In this document: positions 9,515 through 17,815 of the stretch, piece by piece | Position numbering within the stretch: the first letter of the stretch is position 1 | Layout of the letters: each line of letters starts with the position of its first letter | DNA from: an uncultured Pelagibacteraceae bacterium | GTDB lineage: Bacteria > Pseudomonadota > Alphaproteobacteria > Pelagibacterales > Pelagibacteraceae | Assembly (NCBI GenBank): GCA_902589795.1 | Contig: CACIUJ010000003.1 | Location: 1-54,540, forward strand | Reading direction: 5' to 3' | Length of the DNA stretch: 54,540 nucleotides | Program-made: the position numbers and the translations under genes | The notes under the pieces: model-generated | Databases searched by the model: none | The model's input: only the letters and a program-made list of their open reading frames with translations | Told to the model about the DNA's origin: nothing

Positions 9515-10953
9515 TGTCCTCTGACAAAATCAATTTTATTCATTCTGGGAGAATTATAGAAATTCTAAATCCAGATCCTAATGAAACATTACTTAATTTT
9601 GTTAGAACTAAATTAAAAAAAACAGGTACCAAAGAAGGTTGTGCGGAAGGAGGATGTGGAGCATGTACGGTTGTTTTGGGAGAATTAAAAAATAGTGATA
9701 TTAGTTATACCGCTGTTAATTCTTGTATTACTTTTTTACCAACAATAGCTGGGAAACAACTTATATTAGTAGAAGATTTAATTTCAAAAGATAATTCATT
9801 ACATCCTGTCCAAGAAGCTATGGTTAAGTGTCATGGTTCCCAATGTGGTTTTTGCACTCCTGGTTTTATCATGTCTTTATTTTCCATGTTTAAAAATCAT
9901 TCAAAATTTAAAGAGGATATAATTAAAGATTCTATAGCAGGAAATTTGTGTCGCTGCACAGGATATAAGCCTATTATTAAAGCAGCCAAAAGCTTACAAA
10001 CAAAAAATAAAATTGATCATTTTGTAAAAAATAAAAAAAAAACTATTTTCTTGTTAAAAAAAATAGGAAATAAAAGTATTATCATTTATCAAAAAAATAA
10101 AAAATATTTTGCACCCCGATATATTTCAGAACTTAAGAAAATTTTAAAAAAAAATACTAATTCAAAATTACTTAGCGGTGGAACAGATTTATCCTTAGTT
10201 GTTACTAAAGAGAGAAAAGATATTGAGTCAATTATTTATATGAATTCAATAAAGGAATTAAATTACATAAAAAACAATAATAAATATATTGAAGTAGGTG
10301 CCACAACTTCTTTAAATGATTTTGAAAAATATATAGTAAAATATTATCCAGATTTTAATAAAATTCTTAAGCGTTATGGGTCAACGCAAATACGGAATGT
10401 AGCAACTCTAGCTGGGAATATAGCAACTGCATCGCCAATAGGAGATAATTTGCCTTTGTTAATGGCTTTAGATTGTCAAATAGTTTTGCAGGGTATAAAA
10501 AAGAGTAAAATTTTATCGATCAATGATTTTTTTATTGGTTATCGAAAAACTAAATTAAAAACAGGACAATTCATTCATTCTATTAGAATTCCTATTTTTA
10601 AAAAAAGTATTTTCAAAGCTTATAAAATATCCAAAAGATACGATGATGATATATCTTCTATCTGTGCTGCTTTTAATCTAATAATCGAAAATAAAAAAAT
10701 TAAAGAAATAAAAATTGCATATGGGGGAATGTCTGCCTTGCCCCAAAGAGCAACTTATTGTGAAAAAGTACTTTTAAATTCTTTAATTACGATGGATGTA
10801 ATTAATAAAGCGAAAAATGCTTTAGAAAAGGATTTTTCACCAATTAGCGATATGAGAGCAAGTGGTAGTTATAGAAAGGTAGTTGCGAAAAATTTATTAG
10901 AAAAATGCTTTTTAGAAATAAATACAAAAAAATTAATTGGAATATATAGTTAA
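9514..10953 (+). CDS. xdhA: Xanthine dehydrogenase, FeS/FAD small subunit
   Basis: [2Fe-2S] motifs 'CAEGGCGACTVVLG' and 'CGFCTPGFIMSLF...GNLCRCTGY'; FAD-binding 'LLSGGTDLSLVV...GNIATASPIGDNLP'; GTG start. Confidence 0.95.
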   Translation: MSSDKINFIHSGRIIEILNPDPNETLLNFVRTKLKKTGTKEGCAEGGCGACTVVLGELKNSDISYTAVNSCITFLPTIAGKQLILVEDLISKDNSLHPVQEAMVKCHGSQCGFCTPGFIMSLFSMFKNHSKFKEDIIKDSIAGNLCRCTGYKPIIKAAKSLQTKNKIDHFVKNKKKTIFLLKKIGNKSIIIYQKNKKYFAPRYISELKKILKKNTNSKLLSGGTDLSLVVTKERKDIESIIYMNSIKELNYIKNNNKYIEVGATTSLNDFEKYIVKYYPDFNKILKRYGSTQIRNVATLAGNIATASPIGDNLPLLMALDCQIVLQGIKKSKILSINDFFIGYRKTKLKTGQFIHSIRIPIFKKSIFKAYKISKRYDDDISSICAAFNLIIENKKIKEIKIAYGGMSALPQRATYCEKVLLNSLITMDVINKAKNALEKDFSPISDMRASGSYRKVVAKNLLEKCFLEINTKKLIGIYS

Positions 10954-13254
10954 ATGAAAAGAGAAAATTTTATAAGCGAAGAAAGACCTCACGAAAGTAG
11001 CATAAAACATGTTAGTGGGAATGCTTACTATACTGATGATATTTTAGAGCCACCAGGCACTTTATATGGTGCAATTGGGTGGAGCAAAAGAGCTCATGCT
11101 ATAATTAAAAAAATAAATCTTGAAGAAGTGGAAAAAAGCGAAGGTGTTATTTCAGTAATTACTTCAAAAGATATACCTGGTCGAAACGATGTAGGACCTG
11201 TGTATGATGGAGATCCTATTTTTCCTAAAAAAGCCGAGTATTTTGGTCAACCCCTTTTTGCGGTTGCAGCAACATCAACTGAACTTGCTAGAAAGGCAGT
11301 TTTGAAGGCTAAAATTTCTTACAAATCTTTAAAAGTTACCAATAGCATTCAAGAGGCGTTAAAAAAGAAATTATTTGTTTTAAAGGAAAGTAAAATTAAA
11401 AAAGGAGAACCTATTAAGAAAATTAATGAAGCTCCATTTAAATTAAAAGGAAATTTTACCACAGGAAGCCAAGAACATTTTGCACTTGAGGGTCATGTAG
11501 CATTTACAATCCCAGGAGAAGATAATGACTATAAAGTTTATTCTTCTACTCAACACCCGAGTGAGACGCAGCAAATTATAGCAAAGATGCTTAATCAGAA
11601 AAGTAATACAATTACTGTCGAAGTCAGAAGAATCGGTGGAGGTTTTGGAGGTAAAGAAACTCAATCTTTCATATTTGCAGCAATTTGTACATTGCTATCA
11701 AAAAAAACTAAACGTCCAGTAAAACTTAGAGTAGACAGAGACGATGAAATAATTATTACAGGAAAGAGACATGACTTTTACTCTGAGTATGAAGTAGGTT
11801 TTGATGAATTAGGAGTTATACAAGGGTTAAATATTAAACTAGCTTCAAAATGTGGAATTTCTCCAGATTTATCTGGAGCTATAAATCAAAGAGCTCTTTT
11901 ACACATTGATAACGCATACTATCTTGAAAATATACTAGTAGAAAATTATTTATGTAAAACAAACACAGCTTCCAATACAGCATTTCGAGGTTTTGGAGGA
12001 AATCAAGGAATGATGGTTATAGAAAATATTATTGATAACATAGCAGGATCATTAAAAAAAGATTCCTCAGAAATAAGAAGAAGAAATTTTTACCAAAATT
12101 TTAAAAAAAATATTACCCATTATGGGATGAAAATAGAAGATAACGTGCTTCATGATATTTTTGATAAATTAATAAAAACGTCAAATTATAAGAGGCGCAG
12201 ACAAGAAATAAAAAAATTTAATTCTATTAATAAGTATTTAAAGAAAGGTATTGCAATAACTCCTGTAAAATTTGGAATAAGCTTTACAACCATCCATCTT
12301 AATCAAGCAGGTGCATTAGTTCACATTTATTGTAATGATGGAAGTTGTCATATTAATACAGGTGCTATTGAAATGGGACAAGGAACGTATACTAAAATAG
12401 CACAATTGGCTGCAGCAGAATTGGGTTTACCACTTAATAAAATTAAAGTTTCGGCTACTAGAACTGATAAAGTTCCAAATACATCAGCTTCGGCAGCTAG
12501 CTCTACTACAGATCTTAACGGAGCTGCCATGCTTGATGCTATTGCAAAAATAAAAAGGAATCTTTTTTTATTTGTTAAGCGCAAGTATAAAATTAAAAAT
12601 GGAGAAGCTGTTTATGAAAATGGATCTGTTAAGTTTAAAGGAAAATCAATTAAGTTTAATAAATTAATTAAAGAGGCTTATTTAAATAGAATTTCATTAT
12701 CTTCCTCAGGTTTTTATTCAACTCCAAAAATTCGTTTTAATAAAGAAAAGTTTCATGGACGACCGTTTTTATATTTTTGTTATGGGGCAGCAGTTTCGGA
12801 GGTAATAATAGATACCTTAACTGGTGAAAATAAAGTTTTAAGAGTGGATATATTACACGATGCAGGAAAGGCTATTAATCCTGCTATTGAACTTGGCCAA
12901 ATTGAAGGTGGCTTTTTGCAGGGTGCAGGATGGTTAACTATGGAAGAAGTTAAATGGAAAACAAATGGTCAAATTACAACGTATTCACCTTCTACTTATA
13001 AAATACCAGCAGTTAGTGATATGCCTGAAAAGTTTAATGTGGAAATTTTTAAAGATGGAAAAAATAAAGAAAATGTAGTGAATAAATCAAAAACTACAGG
13101 CGAACCACCTCTAATGAATGCTATGTCAGTATTCTTTGCTATTAAAGATGCTATTTCATCTATTGGTGATTACGATATAAGACCAATTATTGATGCACCA
13201 GCTACACCAGAAAAAATACTTATGAGCATAAATAAATTGAAAGCAAAATTATGA
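10954..13254 (+). CDS. xdhB: Xanthine dehydrogenase, molybdopterin-binding subunit
   Basis: 'GGGFGGKETQ', 'AFRGFGGNQGM', 'GAIEMGQGTYTKI', 'TGEPPLMNAMSVFFAIKDA'. Confidence 0.95.
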   Translation: MKRENFISEERPHESSIKHVSGNAYYTDDILEPPGTLYGAIGWSKRAHAIIKKINLEEVEKSEGVISVITSKDIPGRNDVGPVYDGDPIFPKKAEYFGQPLFAVAATSTELARKAVLKAKISYKSLKVTNSIQEALKKKLFVLKESKIKKGEPIKKINEAPFKLKGNFTTGSQEHFALEGHVAFTIPGEDNDYKVYSSTQHPSETQQIIAKMLNQKSNTITVEVRRIGGGFGGKETQSFIFAAICTLLSKKTKRPVKLRVDRDDEIIITGKRHDFYSEYEVGFDELGVIQGLNIKLASKCGISPDLSGAINQRALLHIDNAYYLENILVENYLCKTNTASNTAFRGFGGNQGMMVIENIIDNIAGSLKKDSSEIRRRNFYQNFKKNITHYGMKIEDNVLHDIFDKLIKTSNYKRRRQEIKKFNSINKYLKKGIAITPVKFGISFTTIHLNQAGALVHIYCNDGSCHINTGAIEMGQGTYTKIAQLAAAELGLPLNKIKVSATRTDKVPNTSASAASSTTDLNGAAMLDAIAKIKRNLFLFVKRKYKIKNGEAVYENGSVKFKGKSIKFNKLIKEAYLNRISLSSSGFYSTPKIRFNKEKFHGRPFLYFCYGAAVSEVIIDTLTGENKVLRVDILHDAGKAINPAIELGQIEGGFLQGAGWLTMEEVKWKTNGQITTYSPSTYKIPAVSDMPEKFNVEIFKDGKNKENVVNKSKTTGEPPLMNAMSVFFAIKDAISSIGDYDIRPIIDAPATPEKILMSINKLKAKL

Positions 13255-13715
13255 ATAATGAATTTATGAAAAGAGCCATAGAGCTTTCAATCGAAAATAT
13301 TAATAAAGGCGGAGGACCTTTTGGATGTGTTATTATTAAAGATAATAAAATTATAGCAGAGGGTTCAAATAAAGTTACACCCACCAAAGACCCAACAGCG
13401 CATGGCGAAATCGTTGCTATACGTGCAGCATGCAAAAAATTAGATAATTTCAATCTAAAGGGATGTGAACTCTATTCTACATGCGAGCCATGTCCTATGT
13501 GTCTATCTGCAATTTATTGGGCGAGAATTGATAAAATATATTATGCGAACACCAGGGAAGATGCTAAAAAAATTGATTTTGACGATTCATTAATTTATTC
13601 AGAATTTAGTAAAAATATTGATGAAAGAAAAATTCCCATGATTCAAATCATGAGAAACGAAGCTTTAAAAGCTTTCGAGTTGTGGGATAAAAAAACAGAC
13701 AAGGTTAAATATTAA
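13251..13715 (+). CDS. guaD: Nucleoside/guanine deaminase (CDA-fold)
   Basis: Zn motifs 'HGEIVAI' and 'CEPCPMCLSAIYWARI'; C-terminal '..AFELWDKKTDKVKY' as in guanine deaminases; in the xdh operon. Confidence 0.85.
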   Translation: MNNEFMKRAIELSIENINKGGGPFGCVIIKDNKIIAEGSNKVTPTKDPTAHGEIVAIRAACKKLDNFNLKGCELYSTCEPCPMCLSAIYWARIDKIYYANTREDAKKIDFDDSLIYSEFSKNIDERKIPMIQIMRNEALKAFELWDKKTDKVKY

Positions 13716-14558
13716 ATGGAATTTTTACCTGATATTTCTAAATGGATACAGGCTCTGCTAAGATGGGGCCATGTTTTTTTTGCCATACTATGGGTGGGGA
13801 CATCATTCACTTTCAATTATTTGGATAATAAATTGCCAAAAAATTTAAAAAACGATGATATTGAGGCAAGCGGAATATTACAACATAGTGGTTATTATTA
13901 TAAACTTACAAGATATCATGGAGCACCTAATGAAATTCCAAAAAATGTAATTATTTGGAAATATACATCTTATCTAACTTTTTTATCCGGCCTAGCTTTA
14001 TTGATAATGATTTATTATATGAATGCGGGTATTCTGATGATTGATAAAAGAGTAAACGAAGATATTACTCCTCTATTAGCAATATTAATTTCAATTGGTT
14101 CTATAGTAGTTTCATGGATAATTTACGATCTTATTTGTAAATCTAGATTAATAAATTATAAAATTATTTTTCTGTTTCTATTGTTAATTATCGGTACAAT
14201 AATTTCATTTATCTTGACCAAAATTTATGGCGCACGATTTGCTTTTCTACAATCCGGTATTATTTTGGGAAGTATAATGACCTTTAATGTTTTTCATGTT
14301 ATAGCCCCTAACGGAAGAAAAATTGCATATGCAGCATTAAATAAAAAAAAATTTGATTTAAATCTATCAGTACAGGCAAAGATCAGGTCAGTTCACAATA
14401 ATATTATTACACTATTAGTTTTATTTATCATGTTAAGTGGCCACTATTCTTTTGTTTGGTCAAACAAGTACAACTGGCTGATTCTTTCAATTTTAGCAAT
14501 AATTTTTATCTCTATTCAATGTTATGTTAATCGAAAGAACAAAAAAGAAAGTAATTAA
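13716..14558 (+). CDS. puuD: PuuD-like membrane urate hydroxylase, integral-membrane domain only
   Basis: About 8 TM helices; 'LRWGHVFFAILWVGTSFTFNYLDN...WKYTSYLTFLSGLALLIMIYY...VIAPNGRKI' matches PuuD; no CxxCH; end of the xdh operon. Confidence 0.82.
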   Translation: MEFLPDISKWIQALLRWGHVFFAILWVGTSFTFNYLDNKLPKNLKNDDIEASGILQHSGYYYKLTRYHGAPNEIPKNVIIWKYTSYLTFLSGLALLIMIYYMNAGILMIDKRVNEDITPLLAILISIGSIVVSWIIYDLICKSRLINYKIIFLFLLLIIGTIISFILTKIYGARFAFLQSGIILGSIMTFNVFHVIAPNGRKIAYAALNKKKFDLNLSVQAKIRSVHNNIITLLVLFIMLSGHYSFVWSNKYNWLILSILAIIFISIQCYVNRKNKKESN

Positions 14559-14845
14559 ATTCCTTCTATAATTTGTAAATTCCTTTTTGCTGATCCTTTT
14601 AAAATATTATGAGCTTCTTGGTACTCGTCAGAATTGTAGCATTTTTTTGCATCTTTGAAAGTTGGGAATTCAACTATTACTGTTCTAGGTGATTGATTTC
14701 CTTCAAGAGTTATATTCTTTCCTCCTCTTACGATAAATTTTCCTGAGTATTTGTCAATTGCAGAAGTGGCTTTAACAGCATATTTTTTTAAATTTTCTAC
14801 ATTTTCAATTTTTTCATACACAGCTATCCAAATACCTTTAGTCAT
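14555..14845 (-). CDS. DUF1330 family protein
   Basis: 96 aa; 'GKFIVRGGKNITLEGNQSPRTVIVEFPTFKDAKKCYNSDEYQEA' is the DUF1330 pattern. Confidence 0.85.
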   Translation of the reverse strand: MTKGIWIAVYEKIENVENLKKYAVKATSAIDKYSGKFIVRGGKNITLEGNQSPRTVIVEFPTFKDAKKCYNSDEYQEAHNILKGSAKRNLQIIEGI

Positions 14846-14897
14846 AAATTTTCTCCTTTTTAATTAAGTTTTTTTTTACTATGATAGCAGAATTAAT

Positions 14898-15422
14898 ATG
14901 TCAGAAAAATTAATTGTTTCATGGGACGAATATAATAAGACTGTAGAAAAACTAGCTATCATGATTCATGATAGTGGTTATAAACCGGATTTATTGGTTG
15001 GCATAATGCGTGGCGGAGCACCAATGATAGATTTGTTAAGCAGAGTTTTTAAACTAAAGTGCGCTTATCTTGCAGTAGAGTCTTATAGCGGAAAGGGTGT
15101 GGAAGATGAACAAGGCGATATAGTCTTTTCTCGTGAAATGAGTTCTATTGCAAAAAATATGGGTGGAAAAATACTATTATGTGACGATCTTTCTGATACA
15201 GGAATTACCCTAAAAAAAAGTGTTGATTGGTTACGAAGTTATGAGCCAATAAAAGATAAGATTAAAGATATAAAAACTGCAACTTTGTGGAAAAAAAAGA
15301 AATCGACTTTTGATCCAGATTACTGCGCAGTTAAATTAAAAGATAATCCTTGGATAGTTCAACCGTTTGAGCATTACGAAGAAATAAGAATTGAAGATAT
15401 AAAAAAGAAACATTCCCAATAA
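14898..15422 (+). CDS. Purine phosphoribosyltransferase (xanthine/hypoxanthine type)
   Basis: PRPP motif 'ILLCDDLSDTGITL'; 'LLVGIMRGGAPMIDLLSRVF'; C-terminal 'WIVQPFEHYE'. Confidence 0.8.
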   Translation: MSEKLIVSWDEYNKTVEKLAIMIHDSGYKPDLLVGIMRGGAPMIDLLSRVFKLKCAYLAVESYSGKGVEDEQGDIVFSREMSSIAKNMGGKILLCDDLSDTGITLKKSVDWLRSYEPIKDKIKDIKTATLWKKKKSTFDPDYCAVKLKDNPWIVQPFEHYEEIRIEDIKKKHSQ

Positions 15423-15452
15423 AAAAGGGCCAGAATAAATCCGGCCCTTTTT
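15421..15452. terminator. Bidirectional intrinsic terminator between convergent genes
   Basis: AAAAAGGGCC-agaataaatcc-GGCCCTTTTT: inverted repeat with a GC core and flanking A/T tracts on both sides. Confidence 0.9.
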
Positions 15453-15476
15453 AATATTATAAAAATTCTTAAATTA

Positions 15477-16805
15477 TTAAGAATATATAAATAAATTTAT
15501 AGCACTTAAAACTGCAACAACCCAAATAGCAGGAGATACTCCTTGTACTTTTCCTGTGCAAATTTTAATCAATGCATAAACTACAAAGGCAACTGCTATA
15601 CCGTGGCTGATATTATAGGTAAATGCCATTGTAAGAGCTGCTAAAACTGCAGGCCCAGACTCAGCGATATCATTCCATTCAATATCTTTCAGTTGTTGTA
15701 AGAAAAGAACAGAAATAAAAATTAATACAGCTGCATCAATTTGTTTAGGTATGCTTAAAAACAGAGGTGAAAAGAATACCATTAATAAAAATAATACTCC
15801 GATCACAATTGAAGTCATGCCTGTTCTTCCGCCTTCTTTAACTCCAGCTCCAGACTCGATGTAAGAAGTTACTGTTGTTGTACCTAAAAAAGCACCTGCA
15901 ACAGTTCCTACAGAATCTGAAAGAAGTGCTTTGTCAATATCTTCAACCCTACCTTTGCTATCAACTTTTCCAGCTACGTTAGCAACCGATGTTAAGGTCC
16001 CAGCCGTATCAAAGAAATCTACAAAGAATAAAGTAAAGACAACTGATACCATCGCTCCTGAAAAAACTGCATTAAGATTAAAATCAAAAAAATGAGTTAT
16101 CGCAGGAATCTTAACAGATGCTAAAGTTGAAAAGTTTGAATAATTTGCATCCAATATTGGATCTGGAACAAAAATCCATGCAAACACGGTCCAGCCGGCC
16201 ATTGCAATTATAATTGCACCTTTAATTTTTAACTTGTCTAACACAAACATTGTGACCAGAGCAGCTAAAGCAATTAAAATTAATGGATTTTGTAAAAATC
16301 CAAAAGAAAGCTGTATCACTGTTTCATTTCCGGACGGTACGGTTAAACCCATCAAGGTGAAACCAATTAAAGCTAGAAAAAGTCCAATACCAGCTCCAAT
16401 ACCAAGTTTTAAACTTTTTGGAATTGAGTTAATGATCCATGCTCTAACAGGTGTAACTGAAATAATAACGAACAGAATTCCAGCAACCAAAACTGCACCA
16501 AGCGCTTCTTGTGGCGTATGCCCTAAAGCACCGCAGACAAAAAATGCCACATAGGCATTAAGGCCCATGCCACAAGACAAACCAATTGGCCATGTCTTAC
16601 CATAGAAGCCCATTATGAAACAGGCAATTGCTGTTGCAAGAACTGTTGCAGTAAAAACTGATCCTGCATCAAATCCGCCAGCACTTAGAATCATAGGCTG
16701 TAAAGCCAAAATATAGGCCATCGTTAAAAAAGTTGTAACTCCAGCTCTAACTTCGGTTTTAAAGTCGGTCCCATGCTTTCTATAATTAAAATATTTATCC
16801 ATCAT
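15477..16805 (-). CDS. NCS2 (AzgA-like) purine permease
   Basis: 442 aa; 'GVTTFLTMAYILALQPMIL', 'CGMGLNAYVAFFVCG', 'FFVDFFDTAGTLTSVANVAGKVD', 'TTTVTSYIESGAGVKEGGRTGMTS'; strong SD GGAGG upstream. Confidence 0.92.
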   Translation of the reverse strand: MMDKYFNYRKHGTDFKTEVRAGVTTFLTMAYILALQPMILSAGGFDAGSVFTATVLATAIACFIMGFYGKTWPIGLSCGMGLNAYVAFFVCGALGHTPQEALGAVLVAGILFVIISVTPVRAWIINSIPKSLKLGIGAGIGLFLALIGFTLMGLTVPSGNETVIQLSFGFLQNPLILIALAALVTMFVLDKLKIKGAIIIAMAGWTVFAWIFVPDPILDANYSNFSTLASVKIPAITHFFDFNLNAVFSGAMVSVVFTLFFVDFFDTAGTLTSVANVAGKVDSKGRVEDIDKALLSDSVGTVAGAFLGTTTVTSYIESGAGVKEGGRTGMTSIVIGVLFLLMVFFSPLFLSIPKQIDAAVLIFISVLFLQQLKDIEWNDIAESGPAVLAALTMAFTYNISHGIAVAFVVYALIKICTGKVQGVSPAIWVVAVLSAINLFIYS

Positions 16806-16947
16806 AAATATTTTCCTCCATAAATTGTTAATGAATGGATCTTAATAGACCTTATTAAAGAAGTCACAACCATAATAAAAAATAAAATACAACTTTCAGG
16901 TTATGTCTGTTTATAAAATTTATGATATTCTACATGAAGTTGTAAAT

Positions 16948-17241
16948 ATGAAATTATTTTTAAGTATATTGTTAGTTTTTTTTCTTTCAGCCTGTCAAAC
17001 AATTGAAAACAAATCAGAGGCGATAGGGAAGAAAGAAGTTAAAGAAATAAGTAAATTTATCCAGCAACCCGAATCAGAATTAAAAATAGTAATGGGAGAA
17101 CCTGACGAAATAAAATATGACGACAAAGGTTCAAAATTTTTTATTTATAAGAAAAAAAAATATGGAATTACTTGTGAAAGAAAATTTGAGATTGATCAAA
17201 GCAAAATGATTATAGGAGTATCGAGCAGGGGATGTTTTTAG
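16948..17241 (+). CDS. Small hypothetical lipoprotein
   Basis: MKLFLSILLVFFLSACQTIE: signal peptide plus lipobox. The track start at 16903 is upstream of the likely ATG at 16948. Confidence 0.7.
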   Translation: MKLFLSILLVFFLSACQTIENKSEAIGKKEVKEISKFIQQPESELKIVMGEPDEIKYDDKGSKFFIYKKKKYGITCERKFEIDQSKMIIGVSSRGCF

Positions 17242-17245
17242 AATA

Positions 17246-17270
17246 CTTGCGGAGAGCGAATCTCCGCAAG
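17246..17270. other. Perfect 10-bp GC-rich hairpin with GCGAA loop, no T-tract
   Basis: CTTGCGGAGA-GCGAA-TCTCCGCAAG in the 41-bp convergent gap between the lipoprotein and hsp20. Confidence 0.9.
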
Positions 17271-17282
17271 CAAGGCTCCAAC

Positions 17283-17723
17283 TTATTTTATTGGAATTAG
17301 CTTCTTTTTCTTTTGTTCTGGCACAATTTTTTCACAGTTTATCGTCAAAAGACCATCTTTAAGTTCTGCACCACTTACTTTTACGTCATCGGCAATTGTA
17401 AATGATCTAGAAAATGATCTCTGAGATATTCCCTTATGAATTATCTCGCTACCATCTTTTTCAACAGTTTTATTAACTTTTTTCGTTTTAACTGTTAAAA
17501 GTTTATCTTCAAACTCAACTTCAACATCATCTTTATTAAAGCCAGCAACAGCTACTTCAATAGCATACTTATCTTTTCCAGCCTTTCTGATATTGTACGG
17601 GGGATAGTTGCTTTGAACCATTCCACCATTACCCAACATTGATTCAAACTGATCAAACATGTCGTCAAATCCAATGCTGAAAGGTCTAAGAGAGTTAAAG
17701 ATTGATAAATCCTTACTTGTCAT
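17283..17723 (-). CDS. Small heat shock protein (Hsp20/IbpA family)
   Basis: 'GFDDMFDQFESML', alpha-crystallin domain 'YAIEVAVAGFNKDDVEVEFEDKLLTV', 'ISQRSFSRSFTIADDVKVSGAELKDGLLTI'. Confidence 0.95.
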   Translation of the reverse strand: MTSKDLSIFNSLRPFSIGFDDMFDQFESMLGNGGMVQSNYPPYNIRKAGKDKYAIEVAVAGFNKDDVEVEFEDKLLTVKTKKVNKTVEKDGSEIIHKGISQRSFSRSFTIADDVKVSGAELKDGLLTINCEKIVPEQKKKKLIPIK

Positions 17724-17727
17724 ATTT

Positions 17728-17746
17728 ACCTCCTCTTTAGCAAGGT
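17728..17746 (-). promoter_or_regulatory. ROSE-like RNA thermometer hairpin sequestering the hsp20 Shine-Dalgarno
   Basis: Transcript-sense ACCUUGCUAAAGAGGAGGU: ROSE signature UUGCU opposite AGGA (U-A, U-G, G.G, bulged C, U-A), AAAG loop, ACC/GGU base stem; AUG 4 nt downstream. Confidence 0.7.
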
Positions 17747-17815
17747 TAATTTATATAAGTCCCACAATGGCAACTTATTAAAATTTATGTAGGAATGATT
17801 TTTAAAATTTCAAGA

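Noticed and set aside
11443-13453. Minus-strand ORFs 11443-11664, 12348-12584, 13220-13453
   Set aside because: Antisense to well-supported xdhB and guanine deaminase genes; compositional shadows.
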